Positions 44,885-56,519 are shown, counted from the stretch's first letter. The stretch: 64,000 nucleotides of DNA from Vitellaria paradoxa (GCA_019916065.1 CM034236.1:57812690-57876689); one strand, 5' to 3'. The notes: a model not told the origin generated them from the letters alone. Numbers and translations are program-made.

Positions 44885-45386
44885 AGGTTACTAATCATGC
44901 TTTCCCAAGCTATGGTGGATTTGTGATGGGCTCCCAATGGAAGCCCCAAATCTACTTACATCCAAAAACCACATACGAAACATTAATATCTACCACCTCC
45001 ACCACCGGAATCAATTTTGTCTTCCCTATGTTAATGTGCAACCCAAATACCACCTCGAAACATTGGAGGACACATTTGATGTGTCCCAGTTGTAGAGGAT
45101 CCGCCCCCATAAAATACAATTGTGTCATCTGTGAATAGGAGATAAGAAATCACCACACTAGTAGAGTTGCTAGACGACTACAAAGCCACCTAGCAAAGCA
45201 CCATGCTTAACTCAACTCCTCCAACACCAAAATGAACAACAGGGAGGATCTTCTCATTGACAACCCTTGGATGCTCCAAAGAAACCTTCTCTAAGAAATC
45301 TTCTTCCAAAGACTCCCTTTACTTGTCCATAGTGGAAGGCAACTCCAGTTCATCAAATATAAGTCTCCACTATGTCTCTTCCTTAA

Positions 45387-46106
45387 GGGTGTGCTTGGGA
45401 GTCAAAAATGCATGGGTTCTAAGGGTTTTTAAGGTATAGGTTCTAAGGTGTTCATGCGAATCATGCTTGGAAGTTTCTTAAGTGATGGGTCTTAGGGTGT
45501 TCTCAAGGGTTTGTTGAACACCTCAGAACTCATAAGTGGGTGTCTTGTTCCAATTTTTGAGCACCCCGATTTTGGGGGTTTTCATAGGTTAATAATATTT
45601 TGGACAGCAGTATCCTTGTTGAAATATTAAAATCCAAATTTGATCCTTCTTAACAAAACCCTATTACTCATATTCCCAATTTCACATTGTTGCAACCTAG
45701 AGGTAGGAGAAGAACGAGCACCTAGTTCAACTCCTTGAAAATCCAATCAAACTTCGAGTGTTTTGGTCTTTTTCCCCCAACTAGCCGCAAAGTAGTTCTA
45801 ATGAAAATGATGTCTCGTTAAATTGGCAAGCACCATTTGTTAATTCGGAACATTGTTGATTTTTTTTTTTTTTTTGGTTACTTCAATAGATGTCATATAT
45901 ATTGTTTTATATGTATGTGTCCAAACACCACTAGCTATTATAGTGCTTACTAATTAACGAATAAACAAGGATACATGTGTCATTATATACATTAATAAAC
46001 CTCATATCCCACTTAAACATAAACTCCCAAACAAGGGTTCATTATTTTTAAACCCATGTTCTGAACACCTTAGAACCCATACCATCTAAACACCTTATAA
46101 CCCATA

Positions 46107-46164
<58 letters not shown>

Positions 46165-46196
46165 CAGAACCCATACTTTAAGACCCGAGCACACCC
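45387..46196. mobile_element. 810-bp MITE, TAA target duplication, in LINE
   Basis: The ends GGGTGTGCTTGGG and CCCGAGCACACCC form an inverted repeat with one mismatch. TAA flanks both sides (45384-45386 and 46197-46199). A TAA/TTA duplication and GG-type ends suit the PIF/Harbinger (Tourist-like) class; that is inference. Subterminal parts also mirror each other (GGTTCTAAGGTGTTC against AACACCTTAGAACC). A run of about 51 A lies at 46111-46161 near the right end. No transposase frame was found. Confidence 0.85.
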
Positions 46197-46839
46197 TAAA
46201 GAGATTGATGTATAACTTCGTAATACTCTCCTTGATTTCCTCACCTCCATAAGTATCCTCCCATCAGTACTTACTTTGCAAATGTGGCTGAATTGTCTTC
46301 AAGCATTTGCTTCAAGCATTTGCCATTTTGTGAAAGAATTTCATATTTCAATCCCCATCCTTTAGCCAAAGCAAACTCAATTTTTGTCTCCAACACACCA
46401 CCTCCATCTTAGCAACCCTCTCAAATTTCCTCATCACCCCTCTCCTCAACAACTCCTCCAGTATCGTGCCCTCCATTTTGCTCCTGTCCAACTTCGCAAT
46501 CCATACCAATAATATAGCCACATTGGTATTAACCCTATCAAAGTTATGGTTATTCCACTCTCTAATGCCCACCTAAAGTCTCGTTAATTTCTTAACAAAC
46601 GGAAAATTGGCATCACCCATTTCTAAGAACTACTACACTATCTAATCAACTCCTTATTGCTAAAATATTACAAGGTGCGTACTTGAAAATTCATTATTTT
46701 TTTAAAGAAGAGTGGACTACTTTAAACATACCAATTCCCTTGCACTCTACCAAGACTTGTAGAGCTAAAACACACACGTGAATGTATGATTTAACAATAG
46801 CCAATCAAGTTATTGCTAACTATGAAGCACGCATGCTTT

Positions 46840-46990
46840 AAAATAGATGTCATATTTATATCCAACGCATATCAGACATACATATTCTTCAGACACACCA
46901 AAAGACATGTTAGCTAAACCACGTGATATTTCAAATTATTTTATCATTTTTTCTTCAAATATATGGTCAAGATAATCCAAGATTTAAGTA
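46840..46990. mobile_element. inverted partial copy of the 44490 element
   Basis: TATTTTATCATTTTTTCTTC followed by AAATATATGGTCAAGA mirrors the stretch at about 44745-44790 of the 395-bp element on the other strand. Terminal parts are poorly preserved, so it is taken as a decayed relative. Confidence 0.55.
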
Positions 46991-47648
46991 GACAAAACCT
47001 CTCAAACCATAAAATTATCTTCTATCTCAACTTTTGTTGCATTTTATTTGTTCAACCATGTATTGAATTAGTTTGGCATAAAACTAGTGTAATAAGGTTA
47101 AATCTCATAAGATACAAGGAAATGCCTGAAATGAAATTCCTATTCTCCCATCTCATTTCCATTGTCTAGTAGCACAAAGTTGGAATCCACGTAATGGCCA
47201 TCCAAAAGAAATCATGCGGATGATTATTTACTCCCTTAAAAGAGAGGTTGGGTAAGATCTAACAGCCTTTCCCTTCTCCTGCCCCTAAGCAAATATTAAA
47301 CCCTATGGGAAAACAATTTCAAAGAAGGTGCCATGCCAAATAATCTCAACAGCCAAACTTCACTTTAGTTACAATCAAGTTTCGATTTTAAACTTGAGAA
47401 CTCCTTCAGTGAATTCAAATAATTTTTTGATCAGATATAAACTTATCCGACCTGGGCCCAACCTAAACCCTAACTCAGTAGTCAATACCATACTCCAGTT
47501 AACCTCTTCACAGAAAGGAAAACAACTAGACACAGAATATCAACATCAGTTCAGCAGTAAGAACTCCAAATTTTTTTTTTTTTTGGCCAGCCAAGCAACA
47601 GAAAATGCTAATCCCAACCTGCCCCAAAAGAGAAAAAAAAAAAAATAC
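46991..47648. other. intergenic, 3' side of LWD1
   Basis: AT-rich sequence between the transposon debris and the LWD1 stop codon. It should include the LWD1 3' UTR, as the gene reads leftwards. Plus-strand frames here have no recognised motif. A T run at about 47570-47583 and an A run at about 47630-47645 flank the GC-poor end. Confidence 0.6.
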
Positions 47649-48683
47649 TCACACCCTAAGAATCTGAAGCTTGGTTGAGAAGGCAATCGCGACCCAATCA
47701 GGCTGTGACGAGGACCACTGCAGCTGCTCGATTTCAGCACCGGCGGTATATGCGAGAATCGGATCCAATCCGCCCTCGATTGGTTGTCCCATAGAGGACA
47801 AGTCCCAAATCAGCGCCTGAGAATCGTCGCCGGCGGTGCATATGTGGCAGGAGCTGTGTGGGGCCCAGGCAATGGCATTGACGCTGGCCTGGTGCCTCTG
47901 TAGCTCCACGACAGGGAGCGTCGGGAAGCGAATGTCCAGCACGACCACCTTGGCGCTGTCCATGATGATAGTGGCCATGTACCTAGGATCCTGCTTGTTC
48001 CAGCCCAAGCGCACCAAGGGGGTGTCGGGCTCGGAGCTCTCGTAGATGATGGTAGAGTGCTCCTTGTCTCGCAGATCGAAGACCCTCACGGATCCGTCGG
48101 CGGAGACGGAGGCGAAGACGCCGAGGCCGCCCCACGCGATGTCATAGACCTCCTTGTCGTGGGCGATGAGCTGAGTGTCGACGGTCTCGCGCTCGATGTC
48201 CCAGATGGTACAGGTGGTGTCGATGCTGGAGGTGCCGATGCGCTTGGGTTCGGCCTCGTTCCAATCGAAGGAGGTAAGGGGACCGCAGAACTCACTGTTG
48301 CGATTGTTGTTGAGGAGACTCTTCATCTCGACCCGGTCGTCGCCTATGCGCCAAATTCTAAGAAAATCGCTGGAGGTGGCCAGGAGGTCGGGCTTCTGGC
48401 ACTCCTTATCGGGGATGAAGATGGCCTTCGTTGGTGGATAGGGGTGCTCGAAGGACAAGTTGGGATCGGACCGGATCTCGCCGTTGGAGTCGTCAAGCTG
48501 GACAATCTCCACCCGGTTCGAGTACTGCTCTAGCAGGCTGGCGATTGCAAGTCGGTACTTCTTGTCTCGTCGGACGCTCCAGTTCATGGCGTAAATGTGC
48601 CAGGGCGCCTCGTATGTATAGATCTCCGATCGCCTCTGCTGCTCGTCTGATCCGTCTTGGTTCGGATCGCTGCTCGCTCCCAT
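47649..48683 (-). CDS. LWD1: LWD1-like WD40 clock protein
   Basis: One uninterrupted frame of 344 codons plus stop, from ATG at 48683-48681. The N-terminus ([20 protein letters not shown]) and the C-terminus (TKLQILRV) match the plant LIGHT-REGULATED WD family, close in size to Arabidopsis LWD1 (about 346 residues). Blocks typical of WD40 blades include [45 protein letters not shown] and [12 protein letters not shown], followed by a C-terminal repeat. In Arabidopsis, LWD1 and LWD2 act in the nucleus as scaffolds or co-activators for clock transcription factors. The related TTG1 pigment and trichome protein is less similar in these blocks. The lack of introns agrees with the family. The coding region is much richer in GC than its surroundings. 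The gene is convergent with NIPA8. Confidence 0.95.
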   Translation of the reverse strand: MGASSDPNQDGSDEQQRRSEIYTYEAPWHIYAMNWSVRRDKKYRLAIASLLEQYSNRVEIVQLDDSNGEIRSDPNLSFEHPYPPTKAIFIPDKECQKPDLLATSSDFLRIWRIGDDRVEMKSLLNNNRNSEFCGPLTSFDWNEAEPKRIGTSSIDTTCTIWDIERETVDTQLIAHDKEVYDIAWGGLGVFASVSADGSVRVFDLRDKEHSTIIYESSEPDTPLVRLGWNKQDPRYMATIIMDSAKVVVLDIRFPTLPVVELQRHQASVNAIAWAPHSSCHICTAGDDSQALIWDLSSMGQPIEGGLDPILAYTAGAEIEQLQWSSSQPDWVAIAFSTKLQILRV

Positions 48684-48830
48684 CTTCTCAGATCAGATCA
48701 GATCACCCACTAACTCACTCCTCCTGTCATGCAAACACCGCAGCCACCATTCTCTTCACTTCTCGCTTCCGCCCCTATAGCCGCAAGGGATACTTCTGTT
48801 GAACCAAACCCCCCCCCCCAAGGTCCCCTC
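48684..48830 (-). promoter_or_regulatory. LWD1: LWD1 5' leader/proximal promoter
   Basis: The stretch upstream of the LWD1 ATG has a GATCA repeat (48690-48704), CT-rich sequence typical of plant leaders, and a C run at about 48811-48820. No clear TATA box was seen. Assignment rests on position. Confidence 0.4.
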
Positions 48831-48990
48831 TTTTTGTCATAATTGTCTTTCTTCCCTTAACTAAGGGAAAAATTACTTACACCCCTTTAAACTTTAATAA
48901 ACTATATTTGTATCCCTTAAACTTTACATTAAAATAAAAATGTTCAAAAATAGGTCAAATAGAACAGTTTTAACTCTTAATAATTTTAAG

Positions 48991-49302
48991 GTACCGTTTG
49001 AGAAGAGTAGTCATTAGCTAAGACTAATGGTTACTTTAACAATGATTGGACTTTTTTACCTTCTTATATTTTAATCTTCTTTTAAACTTTTAAGAGTAAA
49101 AATATCAATTTAACAAAAACAAGTTAGCCACCTAAAAAAATTCACTTTTTTCCTTTCCAAATATAAAATTAGCTAGCTTTTTTTTAGCTAACTATAGCCA
49201 TTAGCCACTTTTTTTCCTTCCCAAACACAAAATTAGTTATTTTTTTTTAGTTAGTTACTAGCCATTAGCCATTAGTCAATACTAATTATTTCCAAATAGA
49301 GC
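48991..49302 (+). mobile_element. MITE, copy 1
   Basis: The element starts GGTACCGTTTG and ends CAAATAGAGCC, with TAA on both flanks (ends 48989-ish and starts 49303-ish). It shares a core with copy 2 in the opposite orientation: TACTCTC/TACC-TTCTTAT, GTAAAAATATCAATTTA, ACCTAAAAAAA and CTTTTTTCCTT. The 3-bp TAA duplication suggests PIF/Harbinger-type mobilisation. Confidence 0.65.
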
Positions 49303-49430
49303 CTAAATATTATATTTATACTTTTGTAATCTGTGATATACGTTTATACCCTTAATTCTATTTATTTTTTAACAAATATTTTTGTCTTTATATTTGAAAA
49401 ATTAAAATCATTTATGATTTTATTTTAGGC

Positions 49431-49650
49431 ACCGTTTGTGAAAATTAGCATGTCCTAATGGTAGCTAAGCCAAAGTTAGGCTAGTAGTTAACTAAAAAAG
49501 TTAGCTAATTTTGTATTTAGGAAGGAAAAAAGTTACTTTTTTTTAGGTTGCTAATTTGTAAGGTAAATTGATATTTTTACGCTCGAAAATTTAAAAGAAT
49601 ATTAAAAATAAGAGAGTAAAAAAATTCAATCACTTTACGTATTAGAAGTA
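49431..49650 (-). mobile_element. MITE, copy 2, inverted
   Basis: It starts GGCACCGTTTGTGAAAA on plus. Its reverse complement aligns with copy 1 over AAATATCAATTTA, AACCTAAAAAAAAGT and CTTTTTTCCTTCC. The far end is eroded. Together with copy 1 it could fold into a long hairpin. Confidence 0.6.
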
Positions 49651-51628
49651 AAAAGTAAATTATTATTTTTACTTTTACGATATCACACTTAAGGAACAAA
49701 CATTTTATATTTACCTATTAAATTATTAATTTTATAATAATACACCCTTTCTTATATTAATATTTATAATTTTAACAAAGTTAAATCTTCTAATATAAAC
49801 ATGAGGTAAAAATTTAATCATTTATAATACACCCGTTCCTATATTAAATATGTGTGTCCTTTGATAACATTTATAATTTTTATTTATATTTAATTATTCT
49901 TGTTTTTAATTAAAGTTTTTCCTTCAAATTAAAAATAAAAGCATATTTCATAATGTAATTTTGTTTACAACATTTAAATTTATTTTAATAAAACGTTTAA
50001 TGTTATTAATTTTTATAGTTAATTAAATTTAATATATATTTTGTATTAATTTAATTAATAAATTTAATAAAATAATTTAAATTAATTTATCCAATGTTAT
50101 AAAATATTTATAATTTATTAATAATTAATCTTAATAAAGTATATCAATAAAAAACACATTTTAATAATAATTTATTTTTTATTTATCAAAATTGAATTAA
50201 TTTAATATAATATTTAATAACATAAATTATTTTAATAATAAATTATTATTTTAATATCAGACAGCTCAATAAAAACAATTACCGATTTCTTGACACTCTA
50301 AGTTGGTTTTAATTTAATTTCATAACTTAAATTTTGATATTTTTGTATCATAAAAATTTAAAATAAAAATACTGAAATTTGAAGAGAATTTATTATTTTC
50401 TTAAACCACCTAAGTAAATGGATAAATATATTCTCATATATAAGTGGACAAATTTATTCTCATATATCGTATTTTTTATTTCATATTAACATGGTCAAAT
50501 TAATTTAATATTTATCGTAAATCAAATTCATTGAATTGTTAAATTCAAGCATGTGTTTCAAATGTAAAATTTTATTTATCTAATTAATTTAATTTAATTT
50601 TTTATTTTAAAGTCAAATCAATTCTGACAGAATAATATTTTTAAATGGAGTGTTAAATATTTACGTGGGCATATAATCAGCAGTAAAATCTTCTATCTTA
50701 TTGTACCTAGCGAAGCATTTAGAAGACAAATAAGTTTTTTAAAAAGGATTGAACGTGTGCATTACTTTGAAAAGATCATATTTTGATTGGATTCTTGATT
50801 GATTGAATATTTATTTGGGTCATTTGGTTTGCTGAATTTCTCCAAAAAAACTCTATAAATCTCTGTTAACTTTATATTACATCAACTTTTTCTCTCACTG
50901 CACGCATTACGAACTCTCCCCAAATCACAATTTATCTCACTTTTTTCTTACTCCAAACAACCCCTTTGTTGATATAAAAATAAATTGTAGTGTGATATTT
51001 ATTATGAGCGTATTCATGTACCAAGCATGTGATCACTTTTTCTACCTTAAAAAAAAGCTTTTAGAATGAATGATTCGAGTTTTGATTTATTTACAACTAT
51101 ATGGTAACATTGTGATTAATCTAATTCGTTGTAGTAATATTACGGATACAATGTGACAATTATTTTTTTTTTCAAATATATCACATCTCACCTATTACTT
51201 TACAAATAATCTCATGTGCATTAAATGTACCGTCACCATAATTATTGAAATAATGGTTAAACTAATGAAATTAACACAATATTTACAATTAAATCTATGT
51301 CCCATAACTCTTATTTTATCCTAACATATAAATATTTCAGAATTATCATTAAGAAAATTATGCTCATTATTACATATAAATACTCTTTCTATAACTATTT
51401 CTTGACATTTAACTGACTTAAATATTGAAGAGTTTTTTTTTATTAGGAGCTGTTCTTCTAATCTCGTTTCTTGATTGTTTTCTTTATTTACAGGTTTATT
51501 ATTCAAGGAAAAAGAAGGAAAAGATGATGATGAGGGAGAAGATGAAACTTGAGGGCATGATGTGCACACGCGGAGGAGATTTATTCCTACACATCATTAA
51601 TTGAAAGTGTTCAGCAGCAAATTTTACC

Positions 51629-52302
51629 GCCATATCGTCAATGTAGACCTCTATCATCTTACCGAAGTCTTCTTTGAATATCTTTGTGACCAGTCACTGG
51701 TAGGTAGCTACAGCATTCTTCAATCCAAAAGGCATGACCTTGTAACAATATACCCCTCGAGGGGTAATAAACGAGGTCTTCTCCTCATCAGGATCGTACA
51801 TGGGGATCTGGTGGTATCCCCTGTATGCGTCCAAGAAAGACATCCGAGAATATCCAGCCGTGGAATCAACAAGTTGGTCGATCTTCGACAAAGGAAATGG
51901 ATCCTTTGAGTAAGCTTTATTTAAGTCCGTGTAGTCTACGCAAACTCTCTATTTCCCGTTCTTCTTCTTAACCACGGCTGTGTTGGCCAACCACTCAGGG
52001 TAAGAAACTTCCCTGATGGCCTTAGCCTCCAACAGCCGACCAACTTCCTCAATGACGGCTTCTGCATGCTATAAAGTTGACCTTCTTGCCTTTTGCACAA
52101 TCAATTTTGCCATCGGATTAACATTTACCTTATGACTCATAATCTCAGGGGGAATACCTAGCATTTTTTGAGGAGTCCAGGTGAATGTTCTAATATTCCT
52201 CAGGAGCATTTCTGTTAACTCCAGCTTCTCTTCCGTGCTTAAGTTTGAGCCGACAAGGAAAAATCTATCATCCTCGGCAAGGTCGACTTGGTATTTCTCC
52301 AA
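51629..52302 (-). pseudogene. gypsy reverse transcriptase, truncated
   Basis: Recognisable blocks are the pre-RT VNPMAKLIVQKARR, then MSFLDAYRGYHQIPM (first catalytic Asp region), KTSFITPRGVYCYKVMPFGL, KNAVATYQ and finally VYIDDMAVK with the two catalytic Asp residues near plus 51645. The frame is interrupted between 51891 and 52069. It stops at the deletion junction, so about half of RT and all of RNase H and integrase are absent. Confidence 0.88.
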
Positions 52303-52320
52303 TCCCTCAATGGCTTTCTT

Positions 52321-53135
52321 CTATGGGTCGCCACCAACATCGTCAATCTTTGAGGCGTCCTCAGGCAACTGCGTTAGCTGGACTTGTTCGGGGATGGTTT
52401 TGGACTTGAGGGCTACGGTGAAACACTTTTGAGAGATATCCTGGTACCCTCTAACTTCAATCATTTTTTCGCCATGGAGAAACTTTAGTATCTGGTGATA
52501 AGTTGAGGGGACCGCTTTCAAGGCATGGATCCATGATCTTCCCATTATTGCATTGTAGAAAGGAGGGGAATCCACTACCATAAATTCAATCTCCTGCTCC
52601 ACTGGGCCCACATGTACAGGGATAAAACTCTGCCCAGGGGCCACACGGGAGCAGAGTTAAACCCAATTAGTGGGCATTCTGCTGGTTTTAGATCTTCTTC
52701 AGTCAGCCCAAGCTTCTTAAACAGGCTTAAAAACATGACCTCAGTTGAGCTGCCGGCATCAACTAGGGTCCTTCTCATCTCTGATTCAAACATCCTCAAT
52801 GTAATTACGAGGGCATCATTATGCAACATCTGAACCCCAGAACGCTCGTCCTCGCAGAAAATGATTTCCTTTACAACTTCCTTTCTTAAGCGTTTGCTAG
52901 GCTGACCAGCAACACCCAAGATCTCCCGAGCTTGTGGAGCTGGGGAACAGTTAATGACGCTTTGGGGGCGTTGCTCCTTATGAATGATATGAATCACGGG
53001 TGACCTTAGGACTTCCCTCCGTGGCCTCATTCTTGGTGGAGGTTGGGCGTCTTCAGTGTTATCTCTCTCAGCCGTCTCATCTCTAGGCCTTCCATGCTCC
53101 TTGTCGAGGAGTAACACCTCCCGTCCTGGTTTCAT
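52321..53135 (-). pseudogene. gypsy aspartic protease region
   Basis: Frames 53135-52575 and 52644-52321 overlap. MRRTLVDAGSSTEVMFLSLF contains the protease active-site Asp in a DAGS variant of DTG/DSG. HIIHKEQ and FCEDE precede it. FYNAIMGRSWIHALKAVPST, typical of the region between protease and RT of this gypsy group, follows. A frameshift near 52610 separates the two. Confidence 0.82.
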
Positions 53136-53179
53136 CTATAAATTCTCTCAGATGTCCATCCCGTACCAAGTCCTCTAAA

Positions 53180-54664
53180 TGTTGCCATAGTGATCGGCAG
53201 AATCCAGTGCTGTGCCCCATGTCTCAATGGTAGGCATAATAATCCTTCGATTTCTCCTTGTCAAAAAAGTTAGGCAATTTCCCTGGCCACCTAAAATATG
53301 GCTTACTTTTAGTCTGCGGGAGGATCCTAAAAATAGGCTCCTTAAACACCGTATCAACTGCCTCGAAAATAGACTTTTCTTCGTCAGGGAATTTGACATT
53401 TCCCCTATTTGTTAACCATCTGGCCCTGGAACCTCCCTTCTTTGTGCTCGGCTGGCCTAGTCTCGTCCTCCACTTTGGCGTACTTTTCAATCCGGCATAT
53501 AAGATCAGACATATTGGCTGCTGGTTTTTTAGTTAAGGAAAGCCACAGTACCCTAACTTGAATGAGGTGACGGCTAGCTGTTTCGAGCACTCTTCCACCT
53601 CATTATAAAGCTCCAAATATCTCTGAGAATAATCTCTCAGAGACTCTCCAGATTTTCTTTTCATGGTAAGGAGAATGTCAGCAGTTTTTGGCTGTTTCGT
53701 GTTAGCCAAAAATCGAGTGACAAACTTCTCCACTAACTGCTGCCAACTTCGGATGCTCCCTGGTGGCAACTTATGGAACCATTGAAGTGCTATATCCCCC
53801 AAACTGGAAGGGAATACCCTACACATGAGAATATCGTTTCTACTCCAGAGTGCCATGGCCTGCATATAGTGACGATAATGAGCCAATGGGTCTGACTTTC
53901 CATCATAAAGATTAAGCCTTGGAGTTTGAAACTTTTTCGGAGGCTCTGCTTCACTGATCTCCTTAGTAAACAGGGAGGCTGTGATTCTTCCCAAGGCCTT
54001 CCTTGCCATCATCCGCGTACTTTGGCCAGGGGAGTCCTATTCTATCATCTGTCACGGCTCGGTAACCTTTGCATTCCCCGCTTTAATGCGCTTAGCTAAT
54101 GCTTCCTCTTCATCGGAGGAATCTCCGTTATCTTCAGAGTGTCTCTTCTGAGTAAGAAACTTTTTCTTGTGCGAGCCTTTCTCACGACACACCGTAAGGA
54201 GTATGCCAACGTGAGATTTCACACCATGTTCATCAACGTACCTAAGAGAGTAAAACCTTTCTTAGGTAGGGTGGTTTCACGTCTAGAATGAGAGTGGACT
54301 TCATCCTGGTCTTGCATGTCCCCTTCATCTTGATTATCAGGGACTTCATAGAGAGAGTCGTAGCTTTCATCCGATCCTGAACTAGAATCATCAGGATCAA
54401 CCTCCTCACGTGCAACTGGCTTTCCTTTCTCCTTACTTAGCTCTAAGAGAATTTTCTCTAATTCAGCCTGTTTCTCACTGGCCTTAGCCAACAGCTCCTC
54501 CCTTCGCTTCACAACCTCTAGATCCTATGTAGTCTTTCTCTTTGCGCGCTCTAAGCTCGGAGTCCGGATGACCAGCGCGCTCTATCCTATCTGGTTTTGG
54601 GGGGAGTGGTATCATCTCTTTCTCGTGGAGAGTGTGGGGGAGTAACATTTCCTCCTGACGTCAT
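53180..54664 (-). pseudogene. gypsy gag
   Basis: Starting at the ATG at 54664-54662, the N-terminal part (frame 54512-54219) is charged and coiled-coil-like (KQAELEKILLELSKEK). The capsid-like gag domain is at 54012-53533 (PRLNLYDGKSDPLAHYRHY, DIALQWFHKLPPGSI, SWQQLVEKFVTRFL, SGESLRDYSQRYLELYNEV). The end (about 53300-53135) has YCAYH..GHST-like and RDGHLREFID blocks. Stops and frameshifts at about 54585, 54050 and 53540 make it non-functional. Confidence 0.85.
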
Positions 54665-54761
54665 GGTTAAACAATGATAGGGAAATCGTGTGAAGAAAAA
54701 AAAAAACTACTAGGAATCAATAAGAAATGGCTAAATAACGAGCCCCACAGTGGGCGCCAAT

Positions 54762-55700
54762 TGTTCAACAGCAAATTTTACCATCGAAACTGCTGACCAC
54801 GCCAACTGAAAATGCGACTGCAAACTTGCCGAATAAAGACCAAAGAAAGGTTATGGCCGGAGTGGGGGCCTCTGGGCGGAAAACCCAATGCTTAAGTCAA
54901 CAAGTAACTTATGAAAGAACTTTTAAGAAAGAAAGCAAGTGGTGCAATAAGTTGGCAATAGTCAGCCCCCTCATTGTGAAGTGAAATATTGCATTTATAG
55001 TAGTGTAAATAATCAATAAAATAATACCTGTGATTTGGCTGTATTCATGCCTCCGGATACTTTCGTTCCTTCTTTACGTTAAATGACTTTCACTTCTCAT
55101 TTAATACCCTATTTCATTAAATGCATTTGGTCGACAAATGCAATTGTATAGCCAGAATTTAGTTGTCAAACTGTCTACTTGTCACATCTATCAACTACTC
55201 GTAACGAGATGAACTGATTTAGTTTCCTTCACAGTAATAAATATATAGTCCAATCATAACTAGGATACATTTATGGTTGTGAGTCCATATTAATACTGTG
55301 GGACCCATGCCTAACATTTATTAGTCGCCAATTGAAGGGCCGAACAAGCTTACTTTTGAGATCCTTGGCTAACGCCACGTGGCAACATACTATTCATCGA
55401 TAATGGGAAGCCAAGGTAGCGTAAGTCATCTATGTTGTTAGCCACGTGTCAAATCCATAATGCTCGTCAATGAGGCCATGTGTCTCTTATATGCTGTTCG
55501 GTAGAGAGCCACGCGTCATTGGTCATAGTGTTCGGTCAATGACCACGTGTCCTAAACATATTTGTTCGGCATTGGGCCACGTATCACTTCTTTCACTTGT
55601 TCGGCACTCCACGTGTTCAAATCTTATTTCACCCAATAGAAAGCATTGAAATTTGTACGCCAAAACGTAAGAAAAAACGAAACTACTTTGCAGTATCTGT
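54762..55700 (-). repeat. gypsy 5' LTR with G-box array
   Basis: The inner edge TGTTCAACAGC at 54762 abuts the primer site. Read on minus, a TATA box (CTATAAATGC) lies at plus 55000-54991. Upstream of it, in U3, G-box-like motifs recur every 32-34 bases (55376-55615). The outer edge is uncertain by about 100 bases. Confidence 0.65.
55376..55615. promoter_or_regulatory. array of G-box-like CACGTG motifs
   Basis: CACGTG or close variants start at 55376, 55443, 55477 (CATGTG), 55510 (CACGCG), 55544, 55578 (CACGTA) and 55610; a degenerate unit sits near 55411. Spacing is 32-34 bases throughout. GTTCGG accompanies several units. In plants CACGTG binds bZIP and bHLH factors (ABA and light responses). 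Confidence 0.85.
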
Positions 55701-56519
55701 TACCAATAATTTAATTTCCATAATTTGGATTCCATCCCTGTAATCTTTGGACCTAAATGTGGGCTGAAGGCCCATTTCATTTTAACAAACTTGTGGCCTA
55801 CGTAGTTTGAAACCTGGGAACCCATATCTATAACCCATTTCAATGATTAAGAATTTGGTTAAATAGTTTGAGTCCAATAACCAATATAATATGGATCACA
55901 ACTCCAATTTTGGCCCACAAATTTGTAATGAAATCAAATAGGCACAATAAAATGTTAAGTAAATTCCAAAATGACAAAAAATAAGGTTCCAATTGTTACA
56001 AGTTTGCACTCTTGTGAGGCCAATACAGTTTCAAAGAAGACTTTAACCAAACAAAAACCATTTGCTAACACCCATAAATTTAATGTCCTTAATTTCTAAT
56101 TTTATATCATAATTCGGACTGACTTAATTATTTATGTTAATTTAAAATTAAATCATTTATGGTACTGAGACCCGAATTTATTTTGACCTAAATTTTCGAC
56201 CCATTAATTCTTTACCTGGACATCATTCAATATTAACTTGTAATATACCATCCTTGTCCATTTTCAGACACTAGAATCAAAATAACAATTTGAACCGAAA
56301 CCACATTTGTAGAGAGTTTTTTTTTTTTTTTAAATGAACTTACACTCTAACTATGCTATATTTAGAGATTTTAAATGTTCACAAAAGAACATAAATATAC
56401 ATAGATTCATAGAAGTTCATTAAAATTTAATTCACACCATTATTTTTTTTTGTCAAATAAAATTACATAATTTAATAACGAGTCAGTTCTAGAATTAAAT
56501 TGAGATCCGAAACTATAGT
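55701..56519. other. intergenic, no gene seen
   Basis: AT-rich DNA between the gypsy LTR and the start of unit C. Only short open frames without recognised motifs. Confidence 0.55.

Larger units (their letters stand above)
43230..46640 (-). mobile_element. decayed LINE, split by two DNA transposons
   Basis: Minus-strand fragments run from a pre-RT segment (46640-46330, with REWNNHNFDRVN and WRQKLSLLWLKDGD), through RT (about 45240-44220, with LLFTDDTIVFYGGG at about 45150-45110, LPLGAHHKSTIAWESM near 44945-44900, and KLMEKLQRDFLWGG near 44350), to the C-terminal zf-RVT-like region (about 43650-43320, with LTIDNLRKM and CCLCK). It differs from the LINE in units A and B and is much more decayed. 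Insertions at 44490-44884 and 45387-46196 interrupt RT. Confidence 0.75.
48831..51600. other. AT-rich intergenic region, no gene
   Basis: Very AT-rich DNA with long A and T runs. Apart from the two MITEs listed separately no element or coding frame is supported; a short minus frame at 51321-51569 lacks any recognised feature. Confidence 0.65.
51608..55700 (-). mobile_element. Ty3/gypsy element with 3' deletion
   Basis: On minus the order is 5' LTR (about 55700 to 54762), primer site (TTGGCGCCCACTGTGGGG, about 54759-54742), gag (54664 to about 53180), protease (near 52740), and RT up to YIDDMA (about 51640). The sequence then jumps directly to the last 21 bases of an LTR (51608-51628). RNase H and integrase are gone. 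The LTR outer edge at about 55700 is not certain. Confidence 0.85.

Noticed and set aside
48057..48533. 158-codon plus-strand open frame
   Set aside because: It lies wholly antisense to the conserved LWD1 gene and arises from its GC-rich codons.
51321..51569. 82-codon minus frame with Ser-rich start
   Set aside because: No recognised motif, no neighbours and AT-rich surroundings; not enough to call a gene.
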